A stretch of DNA of 64,000 nt from Chryseobacterium sp. JV274 (GCF_903969135.1 NZ_LR824569.1:1302001-1366000); one strand, 5' to 3'; positions 17,100-26,117 are shown, counted from the first letter of the stretch. Translations and numbers: made by a program. Notes: generated by a model from the letters alone, not told the origin.

Positions 17100-18290
17100 T
17101 TATTGTGCAAGTCTGATTCCGGTAAACTGCCACTGTAAATGAGTCTGGAAAAAGTTCCGATAGGTATTTCTGCTGTGCCCGTGCGGAGTTGCTGCTGAAG
17201 CACCACGAAGCACCATTTGATTCACCATAAATTTCCCGTTATATTCTCCTACAGCTCCTGCTTCTTTTTTATATCCCGGATACGGAAGATAAGCAGAATT
17301 GGTCCACTCCCAGCCTTTTCCCCATTCCAAATGCGCTGATGCCACTTCCCATTCAGCTTCAGTTGGCAAGCGTTTTCCTTTCCATGAAGCGAAAGCAGAA
17401 GCTTCGAAAAAACTGATATGGCAGACGGCTTCCTCCAGGTCGATTTCCTGTAAGCCGTTTAACGTATAATTCATCCATTTTCCATCAATACAATGCCAGT
17501 ATAAAGGGGATTTTGCATTATTCTGTTTTACCCAATCCCAGCCTTCGGCATGCCAGTGTCTGAAATCTTCGTAACCGCCAGCTTCAATAAATTCTAAATA
17601 TTCTTTATTAGTCACTAATTGGCTGCAAATCTTAAAATCATTCAGATATACTTTGTGTCTTCCGAGCTCATTATCAAAACAAAAACCTTCACCCTTAAAC
17701 CCAATTTCATAAATTCCTTCTGGAAAACTTATCATTTCAAAATTTCCAGCAGTTTCTTTTTTTGAAGTATTTTCCTTTTTGTAAGCAGGAAATAAAGGAT
17801 TGTGACCTAAAATATATTTGATGTCTGTCAGTAACAGTTCCTGGTGCTGCTGTTCGTGGTTTAAGCCCAATTCCAGTAAAGATTCCAGTGATTCAGTAAG
17901 ATATCCGTTCTGAAGAAATTCATCCATCTTCTGATCTACATATTCACGGTATTTAAAAACATCTGAAACAGAAGGACGGCTCAGATTTCCCCTGTCGGTA
18001 CGGATTACACGGGCACCGATGGTTTCGTAATAACTGTTGAACACAAAATTGTACTGAGGATCAAAAACCTCATATCCCGGAAAATTGGGCTGCAAAATAA
18101 AGGTTTCAAAAAACCAGGTTGTGTGGCCTAAATGCCATTTCGGAGGACTCACATCCACGATAGGCTGAACTACGTAATCTTCAATTTCCAGAGGACCGCA
18201 GATCTCAACGGAATGATTCCGGATTTCGGAATATTTTTTTATCCAGTTTTTATGAGGATTTGCCTGTACAAGTAATGCATCTTTTTTCAT
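17100..18290 (-). CDS. egtB: Ergothioneine biosynthesis protein EgtB (iron-dependent sulfoxide synthase)
   Basis: EgtB is a non-haem iron enzyme that joins a thiol donor to the imidazole ring of hercynine using O2. This 396-residue protein has the DinB-like N-terminal domain with the three-His facial triad: H56 in WHLGHTTW, and H145 and H149 in NHEQQHQELL. The C-terminal formylglycine-generating-enzyme-like domain shows LPTEAEWE, GKGWEWT and TGIRLAQ. It lies 16 nt downstream of egtD in the same operon. No egtA or egtC is visible, so it may use cysteine directly, as some bacterial EgtB enzymes do; that is an inference. Confidence 0.92.
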   Translation of the reverse strand: MKKDALLVQANPHKNWIKKYSEIRNHSVEICGPLEIEDYVVQPIVDVSPPKWHLGHTTWFFETFILQPNFPGYEVFDPQYNFVFNSYYETIGARVIRTDRGNLSRPSVSDVFKYREYVDQKMDEFLQNGYLTESLESLLELGLNHEQQHQELLLTDIKYILGHNPLFPAYKKENTSKKETAGNFEMISFPEGIYEIGFKGEGFCFDNELGRHKVYLNDFKICSQLVTNKEYLEFIEAGGYEDFRHWHAEGWDWVKQNNAKSPLYWHCIDGKWMNYTLNGLQEIDLEEAVCHISFFEASAFASWKGKRLPTEAEWEVASAHLEWGKGWEWTNSAYLPYPGYKKEAGAVGEYNGKFMVNQMVLRGASAATPHGHSRNTYRNFFQTHLQWQFTGIRLAQ

Positions 18291-18306
18291 AAAAAATCAT
18301 TTTAAA

Positions 18307-19287
18307 TTATACCATCCAGATAGAATCTACAAACCAGTTTTTAGTATCTCTAATTTCAACAAGAATATGAAACCCTGAGTCTCCAGCCAGTTTTTTGATA
18401 TCCTGTTCCGAAAATTTCTGAGAAACCTCCATATCAATCAGCTCATCTTTTTTAAAATGAAACAAATGATTTCCCACATGTACTTCCTGATTATAAAGGC
18501 TCACCAAAAAACTTCTGCAGGCTCCTGAAATGGGGTCATAGTTTTGATAGTGCTGAAAATTTTCCACCTTGAAATCAGCTTTCAGTTCCCGGTTGATTCT
18601 GGTAAGAAGATTAAGATTGAACGAAGCGGTAATTCCCGCAGGATCGTTATAAGCGGCAAGAATGGTGTTTGGATTTTTCTTGAGGTCAAAACCTACGAGA
18701 AACAAATCTCCGGCATTCAGTTTTCTTTTCACTTCATTGCAGAAATGTCTGGCTTCCTCACTTTCCATGTTTCCGATATTCCCGCCTAAGAAAAGGACCA
18801 CTTTTTTCCTTTTCGAAATACCGGTGGCTTTATCAAGCATATCAAAATACTCTCCTTCCAGGGGTAAGATTTCCAGTTCAGGAAGTTTTTTCTTCAGGTT
18901 TTCCTGCAAAACAGAAAGAATATTTCCCGAAATATCAATAGGCATATAGGTGAAATCTGTTCCTTTTTCTACTAAATTTTTGAGAAGGTAAGATGATTTC
19001 ATCGCATCGCCTGCTCCCAATTCTATCAGATCAAAAGATTCATTGATATTGGAAATCGCTTTTGCTAGTTCTTCTGTTTTATTTTGAAATATGTCCAGCT
19101 CACAATTGGTAAGATAATATTCAGGCATGACCATAATCTGCTGGAAGAGGTGGTCTCCTGTTTTGTCATAAAAATATTTTGAAGATAATTTTTTCGGATG
19201 AGCAGACAGACCTTTTAAGACATCCGCGCCGAAGTTATCGGAATAATCATTCTTAAGACGATAATTCTGTTTTACCCGCATATTCAT
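18307..19287 (-). CDS. egtD: L-histidine N-alpha-methyltransferase EgtD
   Basis: EgtD trimethylates histidine to hercynine with SAM, the first step of ergothioneine synthesis. The 326-residue protein matches the DUF2260/EgtD family: KYFYDKTGDHLFQQI and PEYYLTNCELDIF in the N-terminal substrate region, SAM-binding DLIELGAGDAMKSSYLL, then VLFLGGNIGN and FLVGFDLKK. It is the first gene of the five-gene operon. An alternative start is M3. Upstream lies a 354-nt divergent gap shared with the TonB-plug protein; no clear leftward -7 element was found. Confidence 0.92.
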   Translation of the reverse strand: MNMRVKQNYRLKNDYSDNFGADVLKGLSAHPKKLSSKYFYDKTGDHLFQQIMVMPEYYLTNCELDIFQNKTEELAKAISNINESFDLIELGAGDAMKSSYLLKNLVEKGTDFTYMPIDISGNILSVLQENLKKKLPELEILPLEGEYFDMLDKATGISKRKKVVLFLGGNIGNMESEEARHFCNEVKRKLNAGDLFLVGFDLKKNPNTILAAYNDPAGITASFNLNLLTRINRELKADFKVENFQHYQNYDPISGACRSFLVSLYNQEVHVGNHLFHFKKDELIDMEVSQKFSEQDIKKLAGDSGFHILVEIRDTKNWFVDSIWMV

Positions 19288-19641
19288 AGTTTATATTTTG
19301 GTTTGGTTCTTCATTGAATACAACTATCTTGCCGACACCGGAATTACTTCCCGTCCTCTATAAGCTTCTCCAATTCATGTAATTAAAGATAGGTTTTATT
19401 TGCGGTTTTTATCCTACCACATCTTATGTTATTGATAAAATACTGAACAGTTGTAAAAGGGTTGTTATCATCAAACCGCTTTATCAGTACCGTTTTTCCG
19501 AAAAAATTCTTCTACAGATTTTACTGTTAAAAACCTATCCATTAAAATCTGAAAGAAATACGCCTGAAATTGGGTCAATATCAATTTCCGAATCCTTTAA
19601 ATGATTACTTTAGCATAGAATTAAAATGCGCTGAGATTTTT
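19288..19641. other. Divergent promoter region between egtD and the TonB-plug gene
   Basis: No gene is recognised in the 354 nt. A weak -7-like element (TTACTTTAG, 19605-19613) lies 29 nt before the rightward ATG at 19642. No riboswitch or strong operator was recognised. Confidence 0.35.
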
Positions 19642-22038
19642 ATGAAAAATATATTCTGTGTATTGCTTATCTCAATGGTAACGCCTGTACTGGCACAAAC
19701 CAAATTAGAAAAAGCAATTACCAATCTTGAGAATAATTACGAGCAGGAGAAAGTATACTTACTTACCGACAAATCCCAATATGCCGCTGGTGACAAAATC
19801 TGGTTCAAAAGTTTCGTATTTGATGGCTATAACCGTTCTGCATTATCTACTACCCTGTTTGTAGAATTGTACAATTCTGATAAAAAATTAATAGACTGGA
19901 AAACAGTACTTCTTACTAATGGGGAAGGCAGCGGAGATTTTCAACTAAAAGAAGACCTTCCTGAACAGGTTTATTTTGTAAGAGCTTATACGCCTTACAT
20001 GACTAATTTTAACGAAGATTTTCAGATTGTTAAAACACTTCCGGTTTACAACCCAAATTCCACAGAATCATTAGTGATTGCTAAAAGTTCTGATTGGTCT
20101 GCAAAAGTGTTTCCGGAAGGAGGAACTTTAATTAACGGGATGCCTACCAAATTTGCAGTAAGATTATCTGCCAGTTCTTTACCGGAAAACTGGACCGGAA
20201 AAATAATTGATGTACAAAATCCAAAAACTCCCGTCACTACATTTAAATCTTTTGATAAAAATGTTGCTTCCTTTACAATAACTCCGGCATCCGGAAAAAA
20301 ATACCAGGCTGTTATCCAGGATAATGCAGGGAAAAGCCAGACCATAGATCTGCCACAAGCTGCAGACAGCGGCCTGAATGTAGAAGTTCACAGCTCTAAA
20401 GAAGGGATTAAATATACTTTAAAAGGCGTTAATCTGAAACAACAGCTGCAGGGTTATAAAATTGTAGGACTTATCAATAACCATCTTGCTTACAGAGCAA
20501 ATATCAACCATTTAACCAACGAGGCATCAAGTCTTATTCCCACAAAAATCAGCAACGGAGCCAACGGTGTTTTGCAATTGGCCATTTTTGATGAGCAGGA
20601 CAATCTTGTGGCCCAAAGACTCTGCTTTATAAAACCTGGTGATTTAAAGATTGAAAAAGCAGAAATCATAGCTCAGAGCTTAAAACAAACCCCAAGATCT
20701 TTCAACAGCATTGATCTTTCTCCGGAGTCTTATTTTAAAAATTATACGGTTGTAGTGAGTGAAGATGACGGCAGCACCTCCACTCCGGAAGAAGAAAATA
20801 TCCTTAGCGGACTTTGGCTAACGGGAGATTTTACTTCAAAAATAGACAGCCCGGCACAATATTTTTCCAAAAATGCCAATAGTGAAGCTTTGGACGCACT
20901 GCTTATTTCCGAAAACTGGAAGAGATTCGACTGGAATTCCGTACTCAGCGGAACTGCCCCTGTCATTAAAACCCAATCTCAGCAATATCTTTCTTACAGA
21001 GTAAAACCTATTAAAAACAATGCTCTGCTCATCAACTCTGATGTAAATTTAGTATTGCAGTTAGGGAAAAATCAACCGGCCTTTAATCAATTTAAAACAG
21101 ATCAAAACGGATATGTCTATTTAAATAACCTCAACAATGATGAACCTGTGAATGTTTCATTATTCGTCAATTCTGAAAATAAAGAATCAGGTACTGATAA
21201 CTTATTCGTCACCGTAGAACCGCTGGTGAATCCTTCAGAATTTAAAGGTAATTTCCCGGGTACAAAATATACACTGGTAAAAGCTGCTAAAAACAAAACC
21301 CTTCCTCCGGCAATTTCCAGAGCCATTAATACTCAAAAAAATTATAAAAAAACAGAGGGTAACGATATCCAGATTCAGGAAGTAGCATTGGTAGGAAAAA
21401 AGAAAGACCCAAAAGAAGAATTAGATAAGCAGCTCTCCACCGGAATGTTCAGTTCTGTAAATTCTACGGTCTTCGACTTCGTGAATGAAGACCAGCATGC
21501 TTCAGGATATACCAACATATTAGACTGGCTGCAGGGAAAAGCTGCCGGATTAACGTTTCAAAGAAATAATTCAGGTGTAAATGTACCCTATATCCGGGGC
21601 CAGCAGGCTAAGCTGTATTTAGATGAGGTACTTACTGATCCTACCATGATTTCAAACATGCCTGTTAATAATATTGCGATGGTAAAAATTATTAAAGGCT
21701 CAGGGTTAATAGGTGATGCCGTAGCCATCTACACCATGAAAGGAAATATGAAGTCCAAAAGTAATGAAAAGGAAGCACCAAAGAACAACTCAGCCATCAT
21801 CAAAGGATATGACAAACCTTCAGAGTTTCCTATTGAAATGATAAATGATGACGCTCCGGAAAAAATTGAAAATGACACCAGAGAAACTCTTTACTGGAAT
21901 CCGAATTTATTTGACAGCGATTATGTTCCACCGAGAATTAAATTCTTCAACAACGACAGTGCAAAACAATATAAAGTATTGATCATAAGTTTTGATGAAG
22001 ATGACCATCTTCTTTATGATCAACAGATTTTGAAATGA
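19642..22038 (+). CDS. Secreted TonB-plug-domain surface protein with MG2-like N-terminus
   Basis: A 798-residue exported protein from ATG 19642, with a signal peptide (MKNIFCVLLISMVTPVLAQ). The frame extends 24 codons upstream, but only this start puts the signal peptide at the N-terminus. The N-terminal part resembles macroglobulin MG2-like segments of Bacteroidota outer-membrane proteins (VYLLTDKSQYAAGDKIWFK, then VYFVRAYTPYM). The C-terminal third holds a TonB plug-like domain (ILDWLQGKAAGLTFQ, VPYIRGQQAKLYLDE, IKGSGLIGDAVAIYTMKG) but no beta-barrel follows, so it is not a full receptor. It probably acts at the periplasmic face of the outer membrane; its partner is unknown. Confidence 0.75.
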   Translation: MKNIFCVLLISMVTPVLAQTKLEKAITNLENNYEQEKVYLLTDKSQYAAGDKIWFKSFVFDGYNRSALSTTLFVELYNSDKKLIDWKTVLLTNGEGSGDFQLKEDLPEQVYFVRAYTPYMTNFNEDFQIVKTLPVYNPNSTESLVIAKSSDWSAKVFPEGGTLINGMPTKFAVRLSASSLPENWTGKIIDVQNPKTPVTTFKSFDKNVASFTITPASGKKYQAVIQDNAGKSQTIDLPQAADSGLNVEVHSSKEGIKYTLKGVNLKQQLQGYKIVGLINNHLAYRANINHLTNEASSLIPTKISNGANGVLQLAIFDEQDNLVAQRLCFIKPGDLKIEKAEIIAQSLKQTPRSFNSIDLSPESYFKNYTVVVSEDDGSTSTPEEENILSGLWLTGDFTSKIDSPAQYFSKNANSEALDALLISENWKRFDWNSVLSGTAPVIKTQSQQYLSYRVKPIKNNALLINSDVNLVLQLGKNQPAFNQFKTDQNGYVYLNNLNNDEPVNVSLFVNSENKESGTDNLFVTVEPLVNPSEFKGNFPGTKYTLVKAAKNKTLPPAISRAINTQKNYKKTEGNDIQIQEVALVGKKKDPKEELDKQLSTGMFSSVNSTVFDFVNEDQHASGYTNILDWLQGKAAGLTFQRNNSGVNVPYIRGQQAKLYLDEVLTDPTMISNMPVNNIAMVKIIKGSGLIGDAVAIYTMKGNMKSKSNEKEAPKNNSAIIKGYDKPSEFPIEMINDDAPEKIENDTRETLYWNPNLFDSDYVPPRIKFFNNDSAKQYKVLIISFDEDDHLLYDQQILK

Positions 22039-22040
22039 TA

Positions 22041-22070
22041 AAAAGAGGCTTTTTCAGCCTCTTTTTAATT
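22041..22070 (+). terminator. Terminator after the TonB-plug gene
   Basis: AAAAGAGGCT / AGCCTCTTTT, a perfect 10-bp stem with a TTTTC loop, followed by TTAATTTT, starting 2 nt after the stop codon. Confidence 0.85.
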
Positions 22071-22288
22071 TTGAAGCGGGAAGTTGGAGGAAGGAAGTTA
22101 TGATAGTTATAGAAGTAGCTGTTTGTATTTTTTAAAGAATGATAACTTTCGTCTTTGTCATCACTACGTGAAGTGGATTCCGTTTTTGCTCCCTTAAAAT
22201 ATGATATTGAAATTATAAAATATTGCGTTACATTATTTCATTCTTTCTTATATTTTACAGATTCCTTTTTTTTATCTGTATGTGCTGT

Positions 22289-22414
22289 CTGTTGCTGGAA
22301 ATCCTATATAAAGTAGTTTTCAATTCAAAATCTTCTTTCAATACTGCTTTTAAAAAGCATACAGGAAACACACTTATACAATATCGTAACCTACTACAAA
22401 ACAACACCTTGTAA
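22289..22414 (+). pseudogene. Remnant of an AraC-family DNA-binding domain
   Basis: The frame ending at TAA 22412-22414 contains FNSKSSFNTAFKKHTGNT and then QYRNLL, the second helix-turn-helix of AraC regulators, where GFNSKSSFNTAFKKHTG is close to consensus. The preceding LLEILYKVV fits a decayed IAYEVG. Upstream of that the frame is low-complexity hydrophobic sequence with no other AraC motif. Only about 40 codons of a regulator therefore survive. The rest of the 22070-22554 gap holds no recognisable gene. Confidence 0.7.
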
Positions 22415-22468
22415 TTACTCGTACTTGCATCTTACATTACCCGAACGCATTTTTCCAGGCCAATGAGG

Positions 22469-22517
22469 CCGAATACTTTTATTCGGTCGCGTAGAGGTAA
22501 GCACTTCCACATCTTTG
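22469..22517 (+). promoter_or_regulatory. Hairpin and likely promoter of the serine hydrolase gene
   Basis: CCGAATA / TATTCGG (22469-22475, 22480-22486) forms a perfect 7-bp inverted repeat. CATCTTTG at 22510-22517 is one mismatch from TAnnTTTG and lies 37 nt before the ATG at 22555. The inverted repeat could be an operator. Confidence 0.4.
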
Positions 22518-22554
22518 TATCGAAATCATTTTTAATCATTAAAATAACGATACA

Positions 22555-23613
22555 ATGAAAACTTCATTTACCTTTTTAGCAGTACTATTACTGATGAGTA
22601 CTTTTACTTTTGGACAGAACATTTCCCAAAAAATAGAATCAATTATCAAAGACAATTATCAGAAAAATCTGGACGTAGCAATCAGTGTGGGGTTTATCAG
22701 CAATGATGAAGAATATTATACGGCTTATGGAAAACTGAGCAAAGAAAGTCCTGTTGATATTAATAAGAATTCCATATTTGAAATTGCTTCTATTACTAAA
22801 ATTCTGACGTCCAATTTAATAGCCCAGGCCGTTATTGAGAACAAGCTAAAGCCAGAGGATTATATTGATAATTATCTGCCTAAAGGTTATATTTTACAGA
22901 AAAACCTCAAAAACAAAATCAAAATTTCAGATCTGGCTTCTCATCAATCCGGCCTGCCAGATATAGATTTTGCTAAATTAATAGAATTAAATCCGCAGCA
23001 GCCTGTAAGCAATGTCACAGAAAAAACCCTGACTTCCATTGTCAACAACTGCAATGAACTTATTGATTATGGCAAATACCGCTATTCTACGATTGGTTAT
23101 ACACTGCTGGGACAGATACTGGAAAAGGTGTACGGTAAAAGCTATGATGAAGTAATTCGTGAAAAAATAATCACTCCTCTGCAGATGACCAACACCTTGA
23201 CAAAGGATTTCAATGTAAGGAATATCACAGCAGGTTATAATCCCAATGGTGGTGTTCAGGAATTTTTCAAGTGGAACATTACCGCATCGGCAGGATTGGT
23301 AAAATCAAATGCTTCGGATATGCTCACGTATCTGAAAGCAGTTCTCACCAGCGGAAATCCAATATCTGAAGCCGCAATGCTCACCGAAAAGCTCTACTAT
23401 AAGGATGAAAAAAGAGAAATGGGACTCGGCCTTACGATTAGTACTGATGATCAGAATACCATTTACCTGAAGTCCGGTGATTCTATGGGCCAATCTTCCA
23501 TCATCTGCTACAACAGAGCAAAAAAATGGGGCATAATTATCCTTTTAAATCAAAGAAATTCTAAAATGAGACAAAACCTGCTGAATGAGATCTACGAGAA
23601 AGTCCTGAAATAA
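22555..23613 (+). CDS. Secreted beta-lactamase-family serine hydrolase
   Basis: A 352-residue protein with a signal peptide (MKTSFTFLAVLLLMSTFTFGQ). It has the fold and motifs of class C beta-lactamases and DD-peptidase-like esterases: nucleophile S79 with K82 (SITK), tyrosine in YSTIGYTLLGQ, and a KSGDSMGQ block where KTG/HxG is expected. It probably acts in the periplasm on a cell-wall peptide, ester or amide; resistance activity is not implied. It is monocistronic, with an upstream hairpin/promoter and a strong terminator after it. It converges with another serine hydrolase (23681-24823), but the two are divergent in sequence. Confidence 0.82.
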   Translation: MKTSFTFLAVLLLMSTFTFGQNISQKIESIIKDNYQKNLDVAISVGFISNDEEYYTAYGKLSKESPVDINKNSIFEIASITKILTSNLIAQAVIENKLKPEDYIDNYLPKGYILQKNLKNKIKISDLASHQSGLPDIDFAKLIELNPQQPVSNVTEKTLTSIVNNCNELIDYGKYRYSTIGYTLLGQILEKVYGKSYDEVIREKIITPLQMTNTLTKDFNVRNITAGYNPNGGVQEFFKWNITASAGLVKSNASDMLTYLKAVLTSGNPISEAAMLTEKLYYKDEKREMGLGLTISTDDQNTIYLKSGDSMGQSSIICYNRAKKWGIIILLNQRNSKMRQNLLNEIYEKVLK

Positions 23614-23632
23614 ACCTCCTAAGCCATCATAC

Positions 23633-23667
23633 AAAAATCCAGAAAACACTTTTCTGGATTTTTCATT
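23633..23667. terminator. Bidirectional terminator between convergent serine hydrolases
   Basis: AAAAATCCAGAAAA / TTTTCTGGATTTTT, a perfect 14-bp stem with a CAC loop (23633-23646, 23650-23663). The A- and T-runs within the arms allow it to work on both strands. Confidence 0.88.
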
Positions 23668-23680
23668 GTAATATTCTGCT

Positions 23681-24823
23681 TCAGTTTGCTTTTATTCTTT
23701 TTGCCCAGCTCTGATAGACAGGAAACCAAACACGGTCTCCATTGGACCCATTACAGAGAATCACAATACTGCTCTTTGTGGGCAAATGCATAAACAGGCC
23801 AGCACTCCAGCCTTCATTCTCTCCGGTATGTCCTACTGTTTCAAGCTCCTCATAATACATAAAACGATATCCAAGGCCACTCTTTCCTTTATCGGAAAAT
23901 GGCAAAACAGATTTTTCCATCAATTGTACGGTTGATGGTTTCAACACTTTGTGCAGTTGGTTGGGCTCATAGTTTAATGACAGTTCTGCGAAATGTGCCA
24001 GGTCCAACACTGTTGTCTGCAGCCCTGCAGCAGCCTGTTCTGTAAATATTCTGTTCTTTATGGGTTTACCGGAAGCATCATAAGCTGTTGCAGAGTTTTT
24101 CATCATTTCTTCTGTCCATTCATAGGTAGTATGATTCAATCCTAAAGGTTTGAATACGTTCTTCTTCATATAATCTGCAAATTTCTCCTTCGTTCTTTCT
24201 TCGAGCATCAGCTGTGCCAATGTATAGCCGCCACCCGAGTACTCCCATTTTGTTCCCGGCTCACTGATCAAACGCACGCTTTCCCCATTTCTTTTGGTCA
24301 TTCCGGAAAGGGATTCTTCCAGACTCAACAATTTTGTTCCTTGTTCAGAACCTCCATACCCATGTACCGAAAGTCCTGCTGTATGGCTGAGAATACGCCT
24401 TAAGGTCACTTTTGATATATCATATTGGGAAGCAGGCAGTTTCCAGCGGGTCAGATAGTCATTTACAGGATCATCCAGGTTTACAAGCCCTTTTTCTGTG
24501 AGCTGCATAAATCCCCATGCAGATACCATTTTGGAAACAGAACCCACATTAAAAATAGTTTCTGTGGTTACCGGCTTCTGATTTTCTTTATCAGCAAACC
24601 CTATACATTGTGTCCACACTATTTTTCCATTCTGAATCACAGCTATGGCTACCCCGGGAACATTGCTATTTCTGGCTGCTTCCAAACCGATCCGTTGAAT
24701 TTCTGTATAGAGTGAATCCCTTTTTACCTTTTCAACCTCAACAACATTCTTTGTTCCCGAACAGGAAAGAAGAAATAAAGTAAAAGAAAAACCCAAGATG
24801 GATTGTATTATTTTGCCGTTCAT
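23681..24823 (-). CDS. Beta-lactamase-family serine hydrolase lipoprotein
   Basis: A 380-residue protein with a lipoprotein signal: a hydrophobic segment ending in LFLLSC, with C21 as the lipidated residue. Catalytic motifs are S95-V-S-K98 (NVGSVSKMVSAW), tyrosine in EYSGGGYTLAQL, and HTGENEGWSAG near the C-terminus. It would be membrane-anchored in the periplasm and act on an unknown ester or peptide. It is monocistronic. The upstream region 24824-25058 shows no gene and no clear promoter. Confidence 0.82.
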   Translation of the reverse strand: MNGKIIQSILGFSFTLFLLSCSGTKNVVEVEKVKRDSLYTEIQRIGLEAARNSNVPGVAIAVIQNGKIVWTQCIGFADKENQKPVTTETIFNVGSVSKMVSAWGFMQLTEKGLVNLDDPVNDYLTRWKLPASQYDISKVTLRRILSHTAGLSVHGYGGSEQGTKLLSLEESLSGMTKRNGESVRLISEPGTKWEYSGGGYTLAQLMLEERTKEKFADYMKKNVFKPLGLNHTTYEWTEEMMKNSATAYDASGKPIKNRIFTEQAAAGLQTTVLDLAHFAELSLNYEPNQLHKVLKPSTVQLMEKSVLPFSDKGKSGLGYRFMYYEELETVGHTGENEGWSAGLFMHLPTKSSIVILCNGSNGDRVWFPVYQSWAKRIKAN

Positions 24824-25058
24824 TTTCTATTTGTTTACCATATTGACAACTTCAGGAATAATAACATTTGATTTTTACAAAGCCAGTTTTGATGTTTCCT
24901 TCACCTTTGTTGCGGTACTAAAAATACAAAGAATATTATCAGTATTATGCTCTGCTTCAGGAGTTTTCTCTTTTTCAGTTAAAAAACATCATTGTATGTT
25001 GGTGACCAATACCTGCAAACATAGCAGCTTCACTCTTTCAGCCCCCCGCTCCCCGCTT

Positions 25059-25580
25059 CTACCTCCCTCTCCTTTCCAAAATAAGGTGTGCAGCATCCAG
25101 CATTTTCAGCAGGTGGATATATGGGTTAACCAGATTTGTTTCCGGAAGCTTATCGTAGGCTCCCATTGAGAAATAAACAATCCCAGACATAAAATAATCA
25201 AACTCTTTGACGCTGTATTCTTTGAATGCTTTTTTAAAGACCAGCAGAGGATTATGGTATTCTTTCTCCGAAAGCAGGCCTAGAAATAATGGAGAAGGAT
25301 TTTCTACCGCAGTATCAGCCACCCATTTCTTTCCTTCCAAATGGATGAGGTAGCCCGCACGGACAAACGACCGCACTGCCTGATGAAACTGAAAGACTAC
25401 CGACGGATCTTCCTTGATCCAGCTATTTCGCTTTACGGCGTAATTCATAATGCTATTTAACTTCTCTTTGGAGGCTGCCAACTCATTGAACCGGAAAAAG
25501 TTCTCCATCAGCTGTAACCCGGCGCGCTTCTTACCACCTTTCCAAAGCTGAGGTTCAAAATGTGTGCTTGTCTTTTTCAT
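25059..25580 (-). CDS. Hypothetical soluble helical protein, divergent from an HTH gene
   Basis: A 173-residue protein without signal peptide or membrane segment; no family is recognised. It is mostly helical, with hydrophobic helices such as FDYFMSGIVYFSMGAY and PYIHLLKMLDAAHLIL, and a basic start (LWKGGKKRAG). It is transcribed away from the small HTH gene, with a GC-rich palindrome between them, so the two may share control. Its GC content is higher than that of the island to the right, suggesting it belongs to the host side of the boundary. Confidence 0.6.
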   Translation of the reverse strand: MKKTSTHFEPQLWKGGKKRAGLQLMENFFRFNELAASKEKLNSIMNYAVKRNSWIKEDPSVVFQFHQAVRSFVRAGYLIHLEGKKWVADTAVENPSPLFLGLLSEKEYHNPLLVFKKAFKEYSVKEFDYFMSGIVYFSMGAYDKLPETNLVNPYIHLLKMLDAAHLILERRGR

Positions 25581-25621
25581 GTTTGTATTTTTTTATAAAT
25601 GTAATAAAAGAATTTCAATTA

Positions 25622-25635
25622 CGGTCGATCGACCG
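25622..25635. promoter_or_regulatory. Perfect 14-bp palindrome between divergent genes
   Basis: CGGTCGATCGACCG is a perfect GC-rich palindrome in very AT-rich surroundings, 42 nt from the leftward start (25580) and 36 nt from the rightward ATG (25671). It could be an operator for the adjacent HTH protein. It is followed by CGCTTTTTT, so a weak hairpin terminator is also possible. Confidence 0.5.
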
Positions 25636-25670
25636 CGCTTTTTTATTATTTAATTACTTGATTTGTTTCT

Positions 25671-25904
25671 ATGACAGATATAAACGAGAAAATTTGTTCA
25701 TACATTACAAAGAAATGGTTGATACCTTGGCTTCAGGAAGGCAAGTCACAAACTTCTTTTGCAAAAAATCATGGTGTAGAAGAAAGTACCATTAGAAAAA
25801 TTAAAAGTGAAAAAACGTATAGAATCCCTATTGAAACACTTTTTAAAATATGTGAAGCACGAAAAATTAGTTTATCTGATTTCTTTAAACTTATAAATGA
25901 ATAG
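25671..25904 (+). CDS. Small XRE-like helix-turn-helix protein
   Basis: A 77-residue single-domain DNA-binding protein. QTSFAKNHGVEESTIRKIK forms the helix-turn-helix, and FKICEARKISLSDFFKLI is the closing helix of the Cro/XRE-type fold. No other domain is present. It stands at the left edge of the AT-rich island, 213 nt upstream of the TcmP operon and in the same direction. It could regulate that operon through the inverted repeats at 26024-26062 or act on the palindrome upstream of itself; both are inferences. Confidence 0.75.
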   Translation: MTDINEKICSYITKKWLIPWLQEGKSQTSFAKNHGVEESTIRKIKSEKTYRIPIETLFKICEARKISLSDFFKLINE

Positions 25905-26011
25905 ATCCTTACGAGAGTTGGGATTTTTTTATGTCCAAATTTTAAAGGCTTTTTATTTGAAAACTTTAAAATTTCCGTGAAAATACTGATTTAAAACTTT
26001 AAAGTTATTTT

Positions 26012-26068
26012 TATTTTTGTTATTTACGGAAATCCGTAACATTCTTTAATACAAGAATGTTATATTTG
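26012..26068 (+). promoter_or_regulatory. Promoter region of the TcmP operon with two inverted repeats
   Basis: Two exact TAnnTTTG elements are present: TATTTTTG at 26012-26019 and TATATTTG at 26061-26068. Between them are TTACGGA-AA-TCCGTAA (26024-26039) and a 10-bp inverted repeat TAACATTCTT / AAGAATGTTA (26037-26046, 26053-26062) whose right arm touches the second -7 element. A bound protein there would block transcription. The first repeat recurs in altered form upstream of the dCTP deaminase gene (29235-29250). Confidence 0.55.
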
Positions 26069-26117
26069 ATTTTTTGCTAATAAATCTTCATTAATATCAA
26101 ACAAACACAATAGATTT

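Noticed and set aside
17092..17133. Upstream start of the EgtV-like ATPase
   Set aside because: It would overlap egtB and places 14 unrelated residues before the conserved N-terminus MITVESVSKSF.
22223..22414. A 63-codon intact small gene
   Set aside because: Only its 3' half is protein-like and matches an AraC C-terminal helix; the 5' half is low-complexity hydrophobic sequence, so it is treated as a remnant.
24798..25169. A 123-codon open frame on the plus strand
   Set aside because: It overlaps the start of one gene and the end of another on the opposite strand and has no recognisable motif; it is a shadow frame.
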